Assembly: GCF_003063455.1 (NCBI RefSeq)
Contig: NZ_NESN01000003.1
Span: forward strand, 186,001-250,000
From: Limnohabitans parvus II-B4
Lineage (GTDB): Bacteria > Pseudomonadota > Gammaproteobacteria > Burkholderiales > Burkholderiaceae_C
DNA: 64,000 nucleotides
Direction: 5' to 3'
Position 1 is the stretch's first letter. The number at the start of each line of letters is the position of its first letter. Under the pieces are notes generated by a model. The model ran no database searches. It worked only from the letters and a program-made list of their open reading frames with translations, and was not told the DNA's origin. Positions 16,099 through 23,311 of the stretch are shown in pieces. Both the position numbers and the translations under genes were made by a program.

Positions 16099-18900
16099 TC
16101 AACTTTCTATGACCTTGGGCGTTCGCGTTTTCTTGACAGCTGGCGCGGGTAGCAAGCTGGTGATGCGTTGGTACAGCTCGAACAGGAAGGCCACGCGTTC
16201 GGCGTCGGAGGCGTAGGACTTTTTGCCGCCGCTGGGTTGGTAGGCGGCGTCTACGGCGGTGTCTAGTTTTTGGTGGGCCTTGAGCAGGGCCGGGGGCATG
16301 GTCAGTGGGTCGTAGAGGTCGGCCAGTGACGAGGAGCTTGCAAATTGGGCGCGGGCGTCGAGCACGCATTGGGCGGCTTGTTCGATGGCGGTGCGGTGTT
16401 TGTCGCTGAGCGCCTCGCCAGCGAAGCCGGGCCAGGGGTAGTTGTTGTAGACGATGGTGTTGGAGTAGCTGTAATCGCTTTTCAAGCGTCCACAGGTGTA
16501 TCGCATCCACGCGTTGTGCATCGTGCTGGTGAGCACCCCAAAGGTGAACAGTGAGGCATCGTCGACAAAGAAAATTTTGTCGCCACAGATGACGTCAATG
16601 TCCAGATAGCCGATGGGGATGAATTGGCGGCGTTCGGAAGAAACCTTTGGGATCGCCAAATAGCGTTTTGACTTTGGATGGCGAATTTCACCGAACAGGG
16701 TTGGTGTACTTGCCAGCTCTTTGGTAGTTGCGCGTGAACTGGCTAGGCGTGTTTCGCGCACCATTTCGACGCGCTTCATCACGTGTGGCATAGATCGAAG
16801 CTGTGAGGGTGAACAATTAACAAGCCACAAGCACCAGCGCGGGGTGTTATTGATGAACTCTTCCCCCATCGAAAACGGCTTGATCCACTCTTTCGCGTTT
16901 GGCTGAAGATGTAGGAGTTCTTCCTTTTCTGCTTGGCTAAACAGCAGTTTTCCGCCGTCGTTGGGCATGTTGCCGTTTGTCATTTCAGGCACTTCGCAAA
17001 TCGGTGTGCGGCGTTTGTTCAGCAACACATCTGGCGCGTCTACCAAGTGGGCATTGATTCGCTTAACAGGCACGGCATGCGGTAGGCCTTTGATGTCTTC
17101 GTATTCGTAAATGGTTTTAACGGCTTGATCTTCGGGGCCAAAGCCCAGGATGACGCAATGCACGGCAGCGTTGCCTTTTGCTTCATTGCTCCATTGAAAT
17201 GTCCGATGGGCAAAGTGGATGTGCATTCCCAAGCGCTGCATTTCGCCCCATAGCACGGCCACTTGTTCGCCTTGAGTGATGCTGTTGGTGGATACAAACG
17301 AGACTTGCGTACTGGTGCAGCCCTGCAGGTATTGCCCAGCCAAGATATACCAGCCAGACACAAAGTCCAATACACCTCCACCTTTGATGTCATGAACCAC
17401 ACGCGCCAAATCGGCTTTCTGTTCTGGCGTTTGGTATTGCTTTCCAAGGAACGGCGGATTACCCAGCACATAACTGCACCGCTCCGCAGGCAGCACCTCG
17501 TGCCAGTCCAGCCGCAGCGCGTTGGCGTGGCGAATCTGCGGTGAGCTTTTGAGCGGGATGCGGGCAAAGTACAGGCCAAACTCCACGCTCACGCGCAGGT
17601 TCATTTGGTGGTCCACCAGCCACAGGGCCACTTGGGCAATTTGCGCAGGAAACTCTTCGATCTCGATGCCAAAGAATTGGTCCACGTTCACGCCGATCAG
17701 GCCATGCACGTCCACCGTCAGCTGGCCTTTGTGTGCGCTCAGTTCGTGGTCGGCACGCAGCACCTTCAGCTCCAGCTCGCGCAGTTCGCGGTAGCTGATG
17801 ACCAAGAAATTGCCGCACCCACAGGCAGGGTCAAAAAACGTCAGCTGGCGCAGCTTTTTGTGAAACTCAAACAGCTTGTTGCGGTGGCCTTTGACGCGCT
17901 CAAACTCGGCGTGCAGTTCGTCCAGAAACAGGGGCTTGATCAGCTTGAGGATGTTGGCCTCAGACGTGTAGTGCGCGCCCAGGTTGCGGCGGGCCTTCTC
18001 GTCCATGATGCCTTGGAACAGGCTGCCAAAAATCGCCGGGCTGATGGCCGACCAGTCGAGCGCACAGGCGTCCAGCAGGGCTTCGCGCATGGCGGTGCTG
18101 AAGTCGGCCATGGGCAGGGTTTCTTCAAACAGACGGCCGTTGATGTACGCAAACTGGCCCAGCTGTTCGTCGATGTTTTTGCTGCGTTGGCTTTCGTGCG
18201 TGTTGAGCACCTGAAACAGTTGCCCCAGGCGCGGCCCCAGGTCCGAGCCGTCGGGCGCGGTGCGTTCTTCGACAAAGTCTCTGAACGATTGCGCGGGCTG
18301 AAAGATGCCCGTGTCGTCGGCAAACAAACAAAACAGCAGGCGCACCAGCAGCACCTCGAGCGCGTGGCCGCTGTAGCCACTGGCTTTCAGGGCGTCGTGC
18401 AGGCGGCCCATGCGTTCGGCGGCCTTGATGTTGACCGGGTCTTCCGAACGGATGTCTTGCACCTTGTAGCCCGCCAGCAGGCCAAAGAGCTTGACGTGTT
18501 TGTGCAGGTGCTTGAGTTCAAACTCCACCGTTTCGCCCGTGGCCAGGCGCCGCACCCGAAAGCGGGCAAAGTCGCACACCACCACCAGCTGGGGCAGGTC
18601 GCGCTCGGGCAGGTTGTGCAGGTAGCCAATGGCTTGGTCCACCGCGTCGTCCAGGCTTTTGCCGCGCGACTTGTGCTCCACCAACAGCACGCCGGGCCAA
18701 AACAGGTCCACAAAGCCTTGGGCGCCGCCGAGCTTTTTGACGTTCAGCTCAAAGGTGGCGACGCGTTTGTTGGTGATGCCAAAGATTTCAAAGAAGTCGA
18801 TCCAGAAGGGCTTGGCCTGGCTGTCTTCGTTGCAGGCGTCGGCCCAGGTTTTGCTAAAAAGCAATGCCCTAGATTTGATTTCGTTCCAATTAAGACCCAT
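16099..18900 (-). CDS. MmeI-like type IIL restriction-modification enzyme (nuclease + N6-adenine methyltransferase)
   Basis: A 933-residue single-chain enzyme. The N-terminal domain carries D65-x9-E75HK77 (DLFWPGVLLVEHKS), matching the D-x9-EYK nuclease core of MmeI, so cutting ability seems intact. A helical spacer (LLVRLLFCLFADDTGIF) leads to the gamma-class adenine methyltransferase with FDPACGCGNF (near 356-365) and the catalytic NPPF at 481-484, then a target-recognition region (about 600-830) and a helical C-terminus. Such enzymes methylate one strand for protection and cut about 20 bases from the site. Specificity cannot be read by eye. It lies upstream of kwaA on the same strand; a 150-base gap with a small frame separates them. 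Confidence 0.88.
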   Translation of the reverse strand: MGLNWNEIKSRALLFSKTWADACNEDSQAKPFWIDFFEIFGITNKRVATFELNVKKLGGAQGFVDLFWPGVLLVEHKSRGKSLDDAVDQAIGYLHNLPERDLPQLVVVCDFARFRVRRLATGETVEFELKHLHKHVKLFGLLAGYKVQDIRSEDPVNIKAAERMGRLHDALKASGYSGHALEVLLVRLLFCLFADDTGIFQPAQSFRDFVEERTAPDGSDLGPRLGQLFQVLNTHESQRSKNIDEQLGQFAYINGRLFEETLPMADFSTAMREALLDACALDWSAISPAIFGSLFQGIMDEKARRNLGAHYTSEANILKLIKPLFLDELHAEFERVKGHRNKLFEFHKKLRQLTFFDPACGCGNFLVISYRELRELELKVLRADHELSAHKGQLTVDVHGLIGVNVDQFFGIEIEEFPAQIAQVALWLVDHQMNLRVSVEFGLYFARIPLKSSPQIRHANALRLDWHEVLPAERCSYVLGNPPFLGKQYQTPEQKADLARVVHDIKGGGVLDFVSGWYILAGQYLQGCTSTQVSFVSTNSITQGEQVAVLWGEMQRLGMHIHFAHRTFQWSNEAKGNAAVHCVILGFGPEDQAVKTIYEYEDIKGLPHAVPVKRINAHLVDAPDVLLNKRRTPICEVPEMTNGNMPNDGGKLLFSQAEKEELLHLQPNAKEWIKPFSMGEEFINNTPRWCLWLVNCSPSQLRSMPHVMKRVEMVRETRLASSRATTKELASTPTLFGEIRHPKSKRYLAIPKVSSERRQFIPIGYLDIDVICGDKIFFVDDASLFTFGVLTSTMHNAWMRYTCGRLKSDYSYSNTIVYNNYPWPGFAGEALSDKHRTAIEQAAQCVLDARAQFASSSSLADLYDPLTMPPALLKAHQKLDTAVDAAYQPSGGKKSYASDAERVAFLFELYQRITSLLPAPAVKKTRTPKVIES

Positions 18901-19030
18901 TTGGTGCTCATAAAGTGAGCTTGGATGTTAATGGAAAGTTCTCGGTTTTTTGGCTTGGGTAGTGCTGGGGGAGTAACTAAAGGGTCTGTGGCGGGAGCGG
19001 CTGGAATTGACGATGGCTTGCTGGACGCAC

Positions 19031-19067
19031 TTGCCAAATTGGCGCGATTGTTTAAAATCGCGCCAAT
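19031..19067 (+). promoter_or_regulatory. Promoter with embedded palindromic operator ahead of the Fic gene; transcript apparently leaderless
   Basis: TTGCCA (19031-19036) and TAAAAT (19053-19058) form a sigma70-like pair with a 16-base spacer. Overlapping them is the palindrome ATTGGCGCGATT - gtttaa - AATCGCGCCAAT (19038-19067). The predicted transcription start, 7-11 bases after the -10, falls at 19065-19069, and the ATG is at 19069. The arm AATCGCGCCA recurs at 19212-19221 and 19263-19272 inside the gene. Confidence 0.65.
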
Positions 19068-19068
19068 C

Positions 19069-20475
19069 ATGACAGATTTCAACGCCCAACTCTTGACTGC
19101 CATTCAGGCTCAGCCAGATGGCTTATCGCTTGGGGATGTTTCTGCAGAATGGCCCGATGTGCCGCGCCGCAGCTTGCAAAGAGCTTTGGCAAAGTGGGTG
19201 ACAGAAGGCAAAATCGCGCCAGTTGGCAAGGCACGTGCTACCCGTTATGTGGCTAATTCCGGAATCGCGCCAAAAGTGGTGGCTTACGCTTTGCCCACTC
19301 AAGACGGGTTGTCAGAGTCAGCCACTTGGCTGGCCGAAGAAGAACTCTCCACGGGCCAGTGGCTGCTCTCGCCCGACAGCAAAGACATCCGCGCCTATCT
19401 GGCCCAGCCCTGGAGCACCCGCAAACCGGTGGGTTACCAGTCTGAGTTTTTGCAGGCCTATCAGCCCAACGTCACGTTTTATCTGCCCCAGCCTGTGCGG
19501 GCGCAGTTGCACCGCATGGGCCGCACCGGGCCGGGGCCGCAACCGGCGGGCACTTATGGCCGCGCCGTGCTTGACCGTTTGTTGATCGATTTGTCTTGGG
19601 CGTCCAGCCACCTGGAGGGCAACACCTATTCGCGCCTGGACACCCGCGCCCTGATCGCCCACGGCCAGCAGGCGCAAGGCCACGGCGTGACCGAGACGCA
19701 GATGATCCTGAACCACAAGGCCGCTATCGAGTTGCTGATGGACAACGTGGCCGCGCCGCAGCTGAGCCGCTATGTGCTGATGAACCTGCACAGCGCTTTG
19801 TCAGAAAACCTGCTCGAAAGCCCCGAGGACGAAGGCCGCTTGCGTCTGCACCCGGTGCAAATTGGGCAAAGCAATTACCAGCCGCCATCGGGCCAGTCGC
19901 TGATTGGCACCTTGCTGGATGAAGCGCTGGCCAAATTCAACGCAATTGAAGACCCGTTTGAGCAGTCGTTTTTTGCGATGGTGCACTTGCCGTATTTGCA
20001 GCCTTTTGCCGACTGCAACAAACGCACGTCGCGCCTGCTGGCCAACTGGCCGCTGCTGCGGGCCAACCTGTGCCCGCTGACGTTTTTGGGCGTGTCGCAG
20101 GACTGGTACACCGCATCGGTGCTGGGCGTTTACGAGATGAACCGCGTGGAGCTGCTGCGCGACTTGTTCATGTGGGCCTATGAGCGCTCGACCAAGGAGT
20201 ACCTGACGGCCAAGTCCAGCGTGGTCGAACCAGATGTGCTGCGCCTGACTTACCGCGACGCCATTCGCCACATCGTCAAGGCCGTGGTGCAAAACCCCGA
20301 GCAAGACCCGCTGGCGTTGGTGGCCACCCAAGTGGCCCTGGCCGTGCCTGGGCCGGACCGTGAAAACGTTCGGGCCTTGGTCATGCAAGAGCTGCGGCGA
20401 TTGCACGAAGGCGTGTTGGCCCGCTATGGCCTGCGCCCGGCTGAGCTGGAGCGCTGGCGCAGCATTCAGGGGTGA
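19069..20475 (+). CDS. Fic-fold protein with N-terminal winged helix and noncanonical Fic motif
   Basis: A 468-residue protein. Residues about 1-65 resemble a winged helix DNA-binding domain (LSLGDVSAEWPDVPRRSLQRALAKW, then GKIAPVGKARATRYV). The Fic core follows, with an inhibitory-helix motif S179SHLEGN185 on its N-terminal side. The catalytic motif reads Q311PFADCNKRTSR322, whereas active AMP transferases have HxFx(D/E)GN(G/K)RxxR: the histidine is Gln and the first glycine is Cys. I recall a subfamily with a similar YLQPFxDxNKRTSR stretch, so this may be a defined variant rather than decay. Starting at 19069 removes a low-complexity upstream extension (from 18925) that would read through the operator. 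The stop abuts the stop of the next, convergent gene. Confidence 0.85.
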   Translation: MTDFNAQLLTAIQAQPDGLSLGDVSAEWPDVPRRSLQRALAKWVTEGKIAPVGKARATRYVANSGIAPKVVAYALPTQDGLSESATWLAEEELSTGQWLLSPDSKDIRAYLAQPWSTRKPVGYQSEFLQAYQPNVTFYLPQPVRAQLHRMGRTGPGPQPAGTYGRAVLDRLLIDLSWASSHLEGNTYSRLDTRALIAHGQQAQGHGVTETQMILNHKAAIELLMDNVAAPQLSRYVLMNLHSALSENLLESPEDEGRLRLHPVQIGQSNYQPPSGQSLIGTLLDEALAKFNAIEDPFEQSFFAMVHLPYLQPFADCNKRTSRLLANWPLLRANLCPLTFLGVSQDWYTASVLGVYEMNRVELLRDLFMWAYERSTKEYLTAKSSVVEPDVLRLTYRDAIRHIVKAVVQNPEQDPLALVATQVALAVPGPDRENVRALVMQELRRLHEGVLARYGLRPAELERWRSIQG

Positions 20476-21528
20476 TCAGCCGCGCAGCCCTTCGAGCACG
20501 TTCACCGTGTTCACGCCCAAATCTGCCGCAGCGTAGCCACCTTCGAGCGTGAGCACCGTCGGCAAACCCAGCTGCGCTATCGCTCGGCCGACCTGCAAAT
20601 AATCCGCACTGCGCAACTTGAAGCCCGAAATCGGGTCGCCCTCAAAGGTGTCCAGCCCCAGCGGCACCACCAGCGCTTGCGGCGCAAAGTCGCTCACGGC
20701 CTGAATGGCGGTTTGCAGCGCGGCCCACCAGACTTCAAACCCGGTGCCACGCGGCAGCGGCAGGTTCAGGTTGTAGCCCTCGCCAGCCCCCGCGCCGCGC
20801 TCATCCGCATGGCCTAAAAAGAACGGGTATTCGGTGCGTGGATCACCGTGAATGGACACCGTCAGCACATCGCTGCGCTCGTAAAAGATGGTCTGCGTGC
20901 CGTTGCCGTGGTGGTAGTCCACATCCAGCACAGCCACACGCGCCAGCCCGCCGTCGCGCAAGGCCTGCGCGGCCACGGCGGCGTTGTTGATGAAGCAATA
21001 CCCGCCCATGTAGTTGGGGCCTGCATGGTGGCCTGGTGGGCGGGTCAGCGCCATGGCAAAGCGTTCGCCACCCAGCACCGATTGCGCGGCGGCCAGCGCA
21101 CAGGCCGCGCCCTCGCGTGCGGCGGCCCAGCTGCCCGCCATCAAGGGCGTGCCCGAGTCAAACGCGTACTGCCCCAGCCGCGCCGCAAAGTTGAGCGGCG
21201 GCATATCGGTGCGAAAGCCGTGCCGAGCGGCCAGCGGCCAGACCGAGGGCAGGGCGTCCACCAACGCATTGCCCGGGTCCAGCGCCACCCAGTCGCTCCA
21301 GGCGTGCGCCAAAAAGTCCAGATAGTCGGCGCTGTGTACCCGCCGCAAAGCCGCGTCCAGCGGCAGGTCGGCTGCTGGTTGCACCAAGGTGCCGACAGGG
21401 CGCTTGTTCAGTTCATCGAGCACATGCTGCAAGCGCTGCGGCACTTCGTGGCAATCGACCAAGCGGCCTCGGAACATTTCTTGGCGGCCAGCGTGCTCAG
21501 CGTGATGGGTGTTGTGGAAGATTTTCAT
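20476..21528 (-). CDS. Histone deacetylase / acetylpolyamine amidohydrolase family protein
   Basis: A 350-residue zinc-dependent deacetylase of the arginase/deacetylase fold. The active-site sequences are present: RPPGHHA (paired His), GGYCFINNAAVAA, DVDYHHGNGTQ (zinc Asp and His), VSIHGDP, LGLDTFEGDP (second zinc Asp) and LEGGY. Bacterial members remove acetyl groups from polyamines, propionyl or acetyl lysines or small molecules; the substrate here is unknown. The gene starts six bases after the stop of a BRO-domain protein, so the two are likely cotranscribed. Its stop codon is directly next to that of the convergent Fic gene, sharing the sequence TGATCA with no spacer. Confidence 0.93.
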   Translation of the reverse strand: MKIFHNTHHAEHAGRQEMFRGRLVDCHEVPQRLQHVLDELNKRPVGTLVQPAADLPLDAALRRVHSADYLDFLAHAWSDWVALDPGNALVDALPSVWPLAARHGFRTDMPPLNFAARLGQYAFDSGTPLMAGSWAAAREGAACALAAAQSVLGGERFAMALTRPPGHHAGPNYMGGYCFINNAAVAAQALRDGGLARVAVLDVDYHHGNGTQTIFYERSDVLTVSIHGDPRTEYPFFLGHADERGAGAGEGYNLNLPLPRGTGFEVWWAALQTAIQAVSDFAPQALVVPLGLDTFEGDPISGFKLRSADYLQVGRAIAQLGLPTVLTLEGGYAAADLGVNTVNVLEGLRG

Positions 21529-21534
21529 GGCGGG

Positions 21535-22401
21535 TTACTTTGCTGTCCTGCCGGTGGTTTTTTTGCTCTGGCTTTGACTCAACAGCCGCAACTGTTTGGC
21601 GTTTTGTGAGCTAATCACTTTTTTGCCCGTCTCAGCCTCCAGCTTGAGTCGCGCCTGCTTGGCAACCCCGCCACCGCGTTTGGCCACATCTTCGTGATCA
21701 TCGAGCGTCTGGGGCTGCACGGCTTCTGAAATTTCCTTGGTGGACAACTCGGCCAGCATGCTCATGATCAGCTCTTTGTTGGTCATGTTGTCACGCAGGT
21801 TTTCTTTTTTCAGGCCCTTGTGCTGCTTGTATTCCTTGGCTGTTTTGTCGGCCCAGGTTTTGTAAATCACATCGGTCAAAAAAGCGAACTCTGGCCCCTC
21901 TTGCAAGCCGTGCTTTTTCCACTCGTCGGTCAGCTCTTTGCGAATTTCAATGCTCTTGAGCCGCTGGTTGATCCAGTTGTCCGAATAGCCCAGCCGCTTG
22001 TAGTCGAGCATGGCTTGCTCGATGCTGAGCTCGGGGTCTTGCAGCTGGTCTAGACGTCGGCTGCCCACTTTGGCCAACCAGAGCTTGAAAGGTTCGGCCT
22101 TTTTTGAGGGGATGGATTGGACAATACGCAGAAGCTGTTCGGTATCGGCCACATCGGTAATACGCAATTTGCCATCGGCTGCCTTCATTTTCAAACCGTG
22201 ACAATTTGTCACGGTTTCGTTGCCCTCAGCCTTCAGGCGCTGTTTGAGCTTGCGCCAATAAGCTGTGGCATCCACACTTTCTGTCAGCGTTGCCACCACA
22301 TCCACGATGGAAAACCACCACTTTTCTTCGCCTTCATCCCATGCCGTGCGTATGTGAACGGAGTCGAAAAATTGCACTTTCACGGGGCGATCATTGGGCA
22401 T
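21535..22401 (-). CDS. BRO N-terminal domain protein (phage antirepressor / DinD-like)
   Basis: A 288-residue protein with a BRO-N DNA-binding domain in its first 110 residues (VQFFDSVHIRTAWDEGEEKWWFSIVDVV, then AYWRKLKQRLKAEGNETVTNCHGLKMKAADGKLR, then FKLWLAKVG). The remaining part (EFAFLTDVIYKTWADKTAKEYKQHKGLKKENLRDNMTNKE region, then a basic C-tail) resembles the chromosomal DinD-like relatives more than true phage antirepressors. I chose the ATG at 22401 because ggtggag lies at good spacing; 22419 is also open. It probably heads a two-gene operon with the histone-deacetylase-like enzyme. Its role is unknown; a link to DNA damage is only suggested by family resemblance. Confidence 0.82.
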   Translation of the reverse strand: MPNDRPVKVQFFDSVHIRTAWDEGEEKWWFSIVDVVATLTESVDATAYWRKLKQRLKAEGNETVTNCHGLKMKAADGKLRITDVADTEQLLRIVQSIPSKKAEPFKLWLAKVGSRRLDQLQDPELSIEQAMLDYKRLGYSDNWINQRLKSIEIRKELTDEWKKHGLQEGPEFAFLTDVIYKTWADKTAKEYKQHKGLKKENLRDNMTNKELIMSMLAELSTKEISEAVQPQTLDDHEDVAKRGGGVAKQARLKLEAETGKKVISSQNAKQLRLLSQSQSKKTTGRTAK

Positions 22402-22468
22402 GGGTTTCTCCACCGACATCTAAGTGGATATTTTCGCATTAGGCGTTGGCAAAGCGCTTACCAACGCT

Positions 22469-23311
22469 TCACCCAAATTCCCTAAACCCCTTGAGCGCAG
22501 GCAGCGGCGCGAAGTTGGCTTCGCGTTTTTGTTGCATGGCGCTGATGGCTTCGCGCACATTGGCGTTGCTCCAGATCGCGCCTTGCAGCCAGCCCATGTG
22601 GCGCAGGCTGTCTTCGGTGCTGTGGTCGCGGGCGTAGTGCAGCACTTGTTTGGTACCCCAAATGGCCACGGGTGGTTTGCTGGCGATTTCTTTGGCCGCT
22701 TGCAAGGCGGCGGCCACGGTGGCTTCGTGGGTGGGCAGCACCTCGTTCACCAGGCCGTGGGCCAGCGCCTTGTCTGCGCTCAGGCGACGGCCTGTGTAAG
22801 CCAGTTCTTTGACCAGCGCCATGGGCAGCAGTTTGGGCAGGCGTTGCAAGGTGCCCACGTCGGCCACCATGCCGATGTTGATTTCCTGGATGCAGAAGAA
22901 CGCATCGGCCGAGGCGTAGCGCATGCAGCAGGCGGTGACCATGTCTACCGCGCCGCCAATGCAGCCGCCGTGGATGGCCGCGATCACCGGGATGCGCAGC
23001 TCTTCAAGCAGGGTGAAGGTGTGCTGCATGTCGGTCAGCAGGTCGTACACGGCCGAGCGGCCTTCGGCGCTGGTGTCGTCCATCTGTATGGCGCTGCCAA
23101 AGGTCTGCAGGTCCATGCCCGCGCTGAAATGTTTGCCCGTGCTCGAGATCACCAGCGCCCGGGCGGTGCCCGCTTTGTGGATGTCGGTCAGCACCTCGTG
23201 CAGCTCGCGCCAGAAGGTGGGGTGCATGGTGTTCATCGCCTCGGGGCGGTTCATCACCAAATGGGCAACGTGGCCTTCAGTCGTCAAAGAAAAGCAGTTG
23301 AGTTTGTCCAT
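22469..23311 (-). CDS. Enoyl-CoA hydratase/isomerase (crotonase) family protein
   Basis: A 280-residue crotonase-fold enzyme. The oxyanion-hole segments are SSTGKHFSAGMDLQTFG and AAIHGGCIGGAVDMVTACCMRYAS, and the acidic catalytic region reads EINIGMVADVGTLQRLPKLL, close to the delta(3,5)-delta(2,4)-dienoyl-CoA isomerase type (acidic residue before G-M and Asp in VADVG), so isomerase activity on unsaturated acyl-CoAs is likely. The ATG at 23311 lies inside the 3' end of dinB (overlap 35 bases); 23317 is an alternative. The frame remains open far upstream through dinB, but those codons are not crotonase. Confidence 0.9.
   Translation of the reverse strand: MDKLNCFSLTTEGHVAHLVMNRPEAMNTMHPTFWRELHEVLTDIHKAGTARALVISSTGKHFSAGMDLQTFGSAIQMDDTSAEGRSAVYDLLTDMQHTFTLLEELRIPVIAAIHGGCIGGAVDMVTACCMRYASADAFFCIQEINIGMVADVGTLQRLPKLLPMALVKELAYTGRRLSADKALAHGLVNEVLPTHEATVAAALQAAKEIASKPPVAIWGTKQVLHYARDHSTEDSLRHMGWLQGAIWSNANVREAISAMQQKREANFAPLPALKGFREFG

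Noticed and set aside
18925-19068. Extended N-terminus for the Fic protein starting at 18925
   Set aside because: The 48 added residues are Gly/Ala-rich, not family-like, and would have to be translated through the promoter-operator palindrome; the ATG at 19069 gives a normal winged-helix start.
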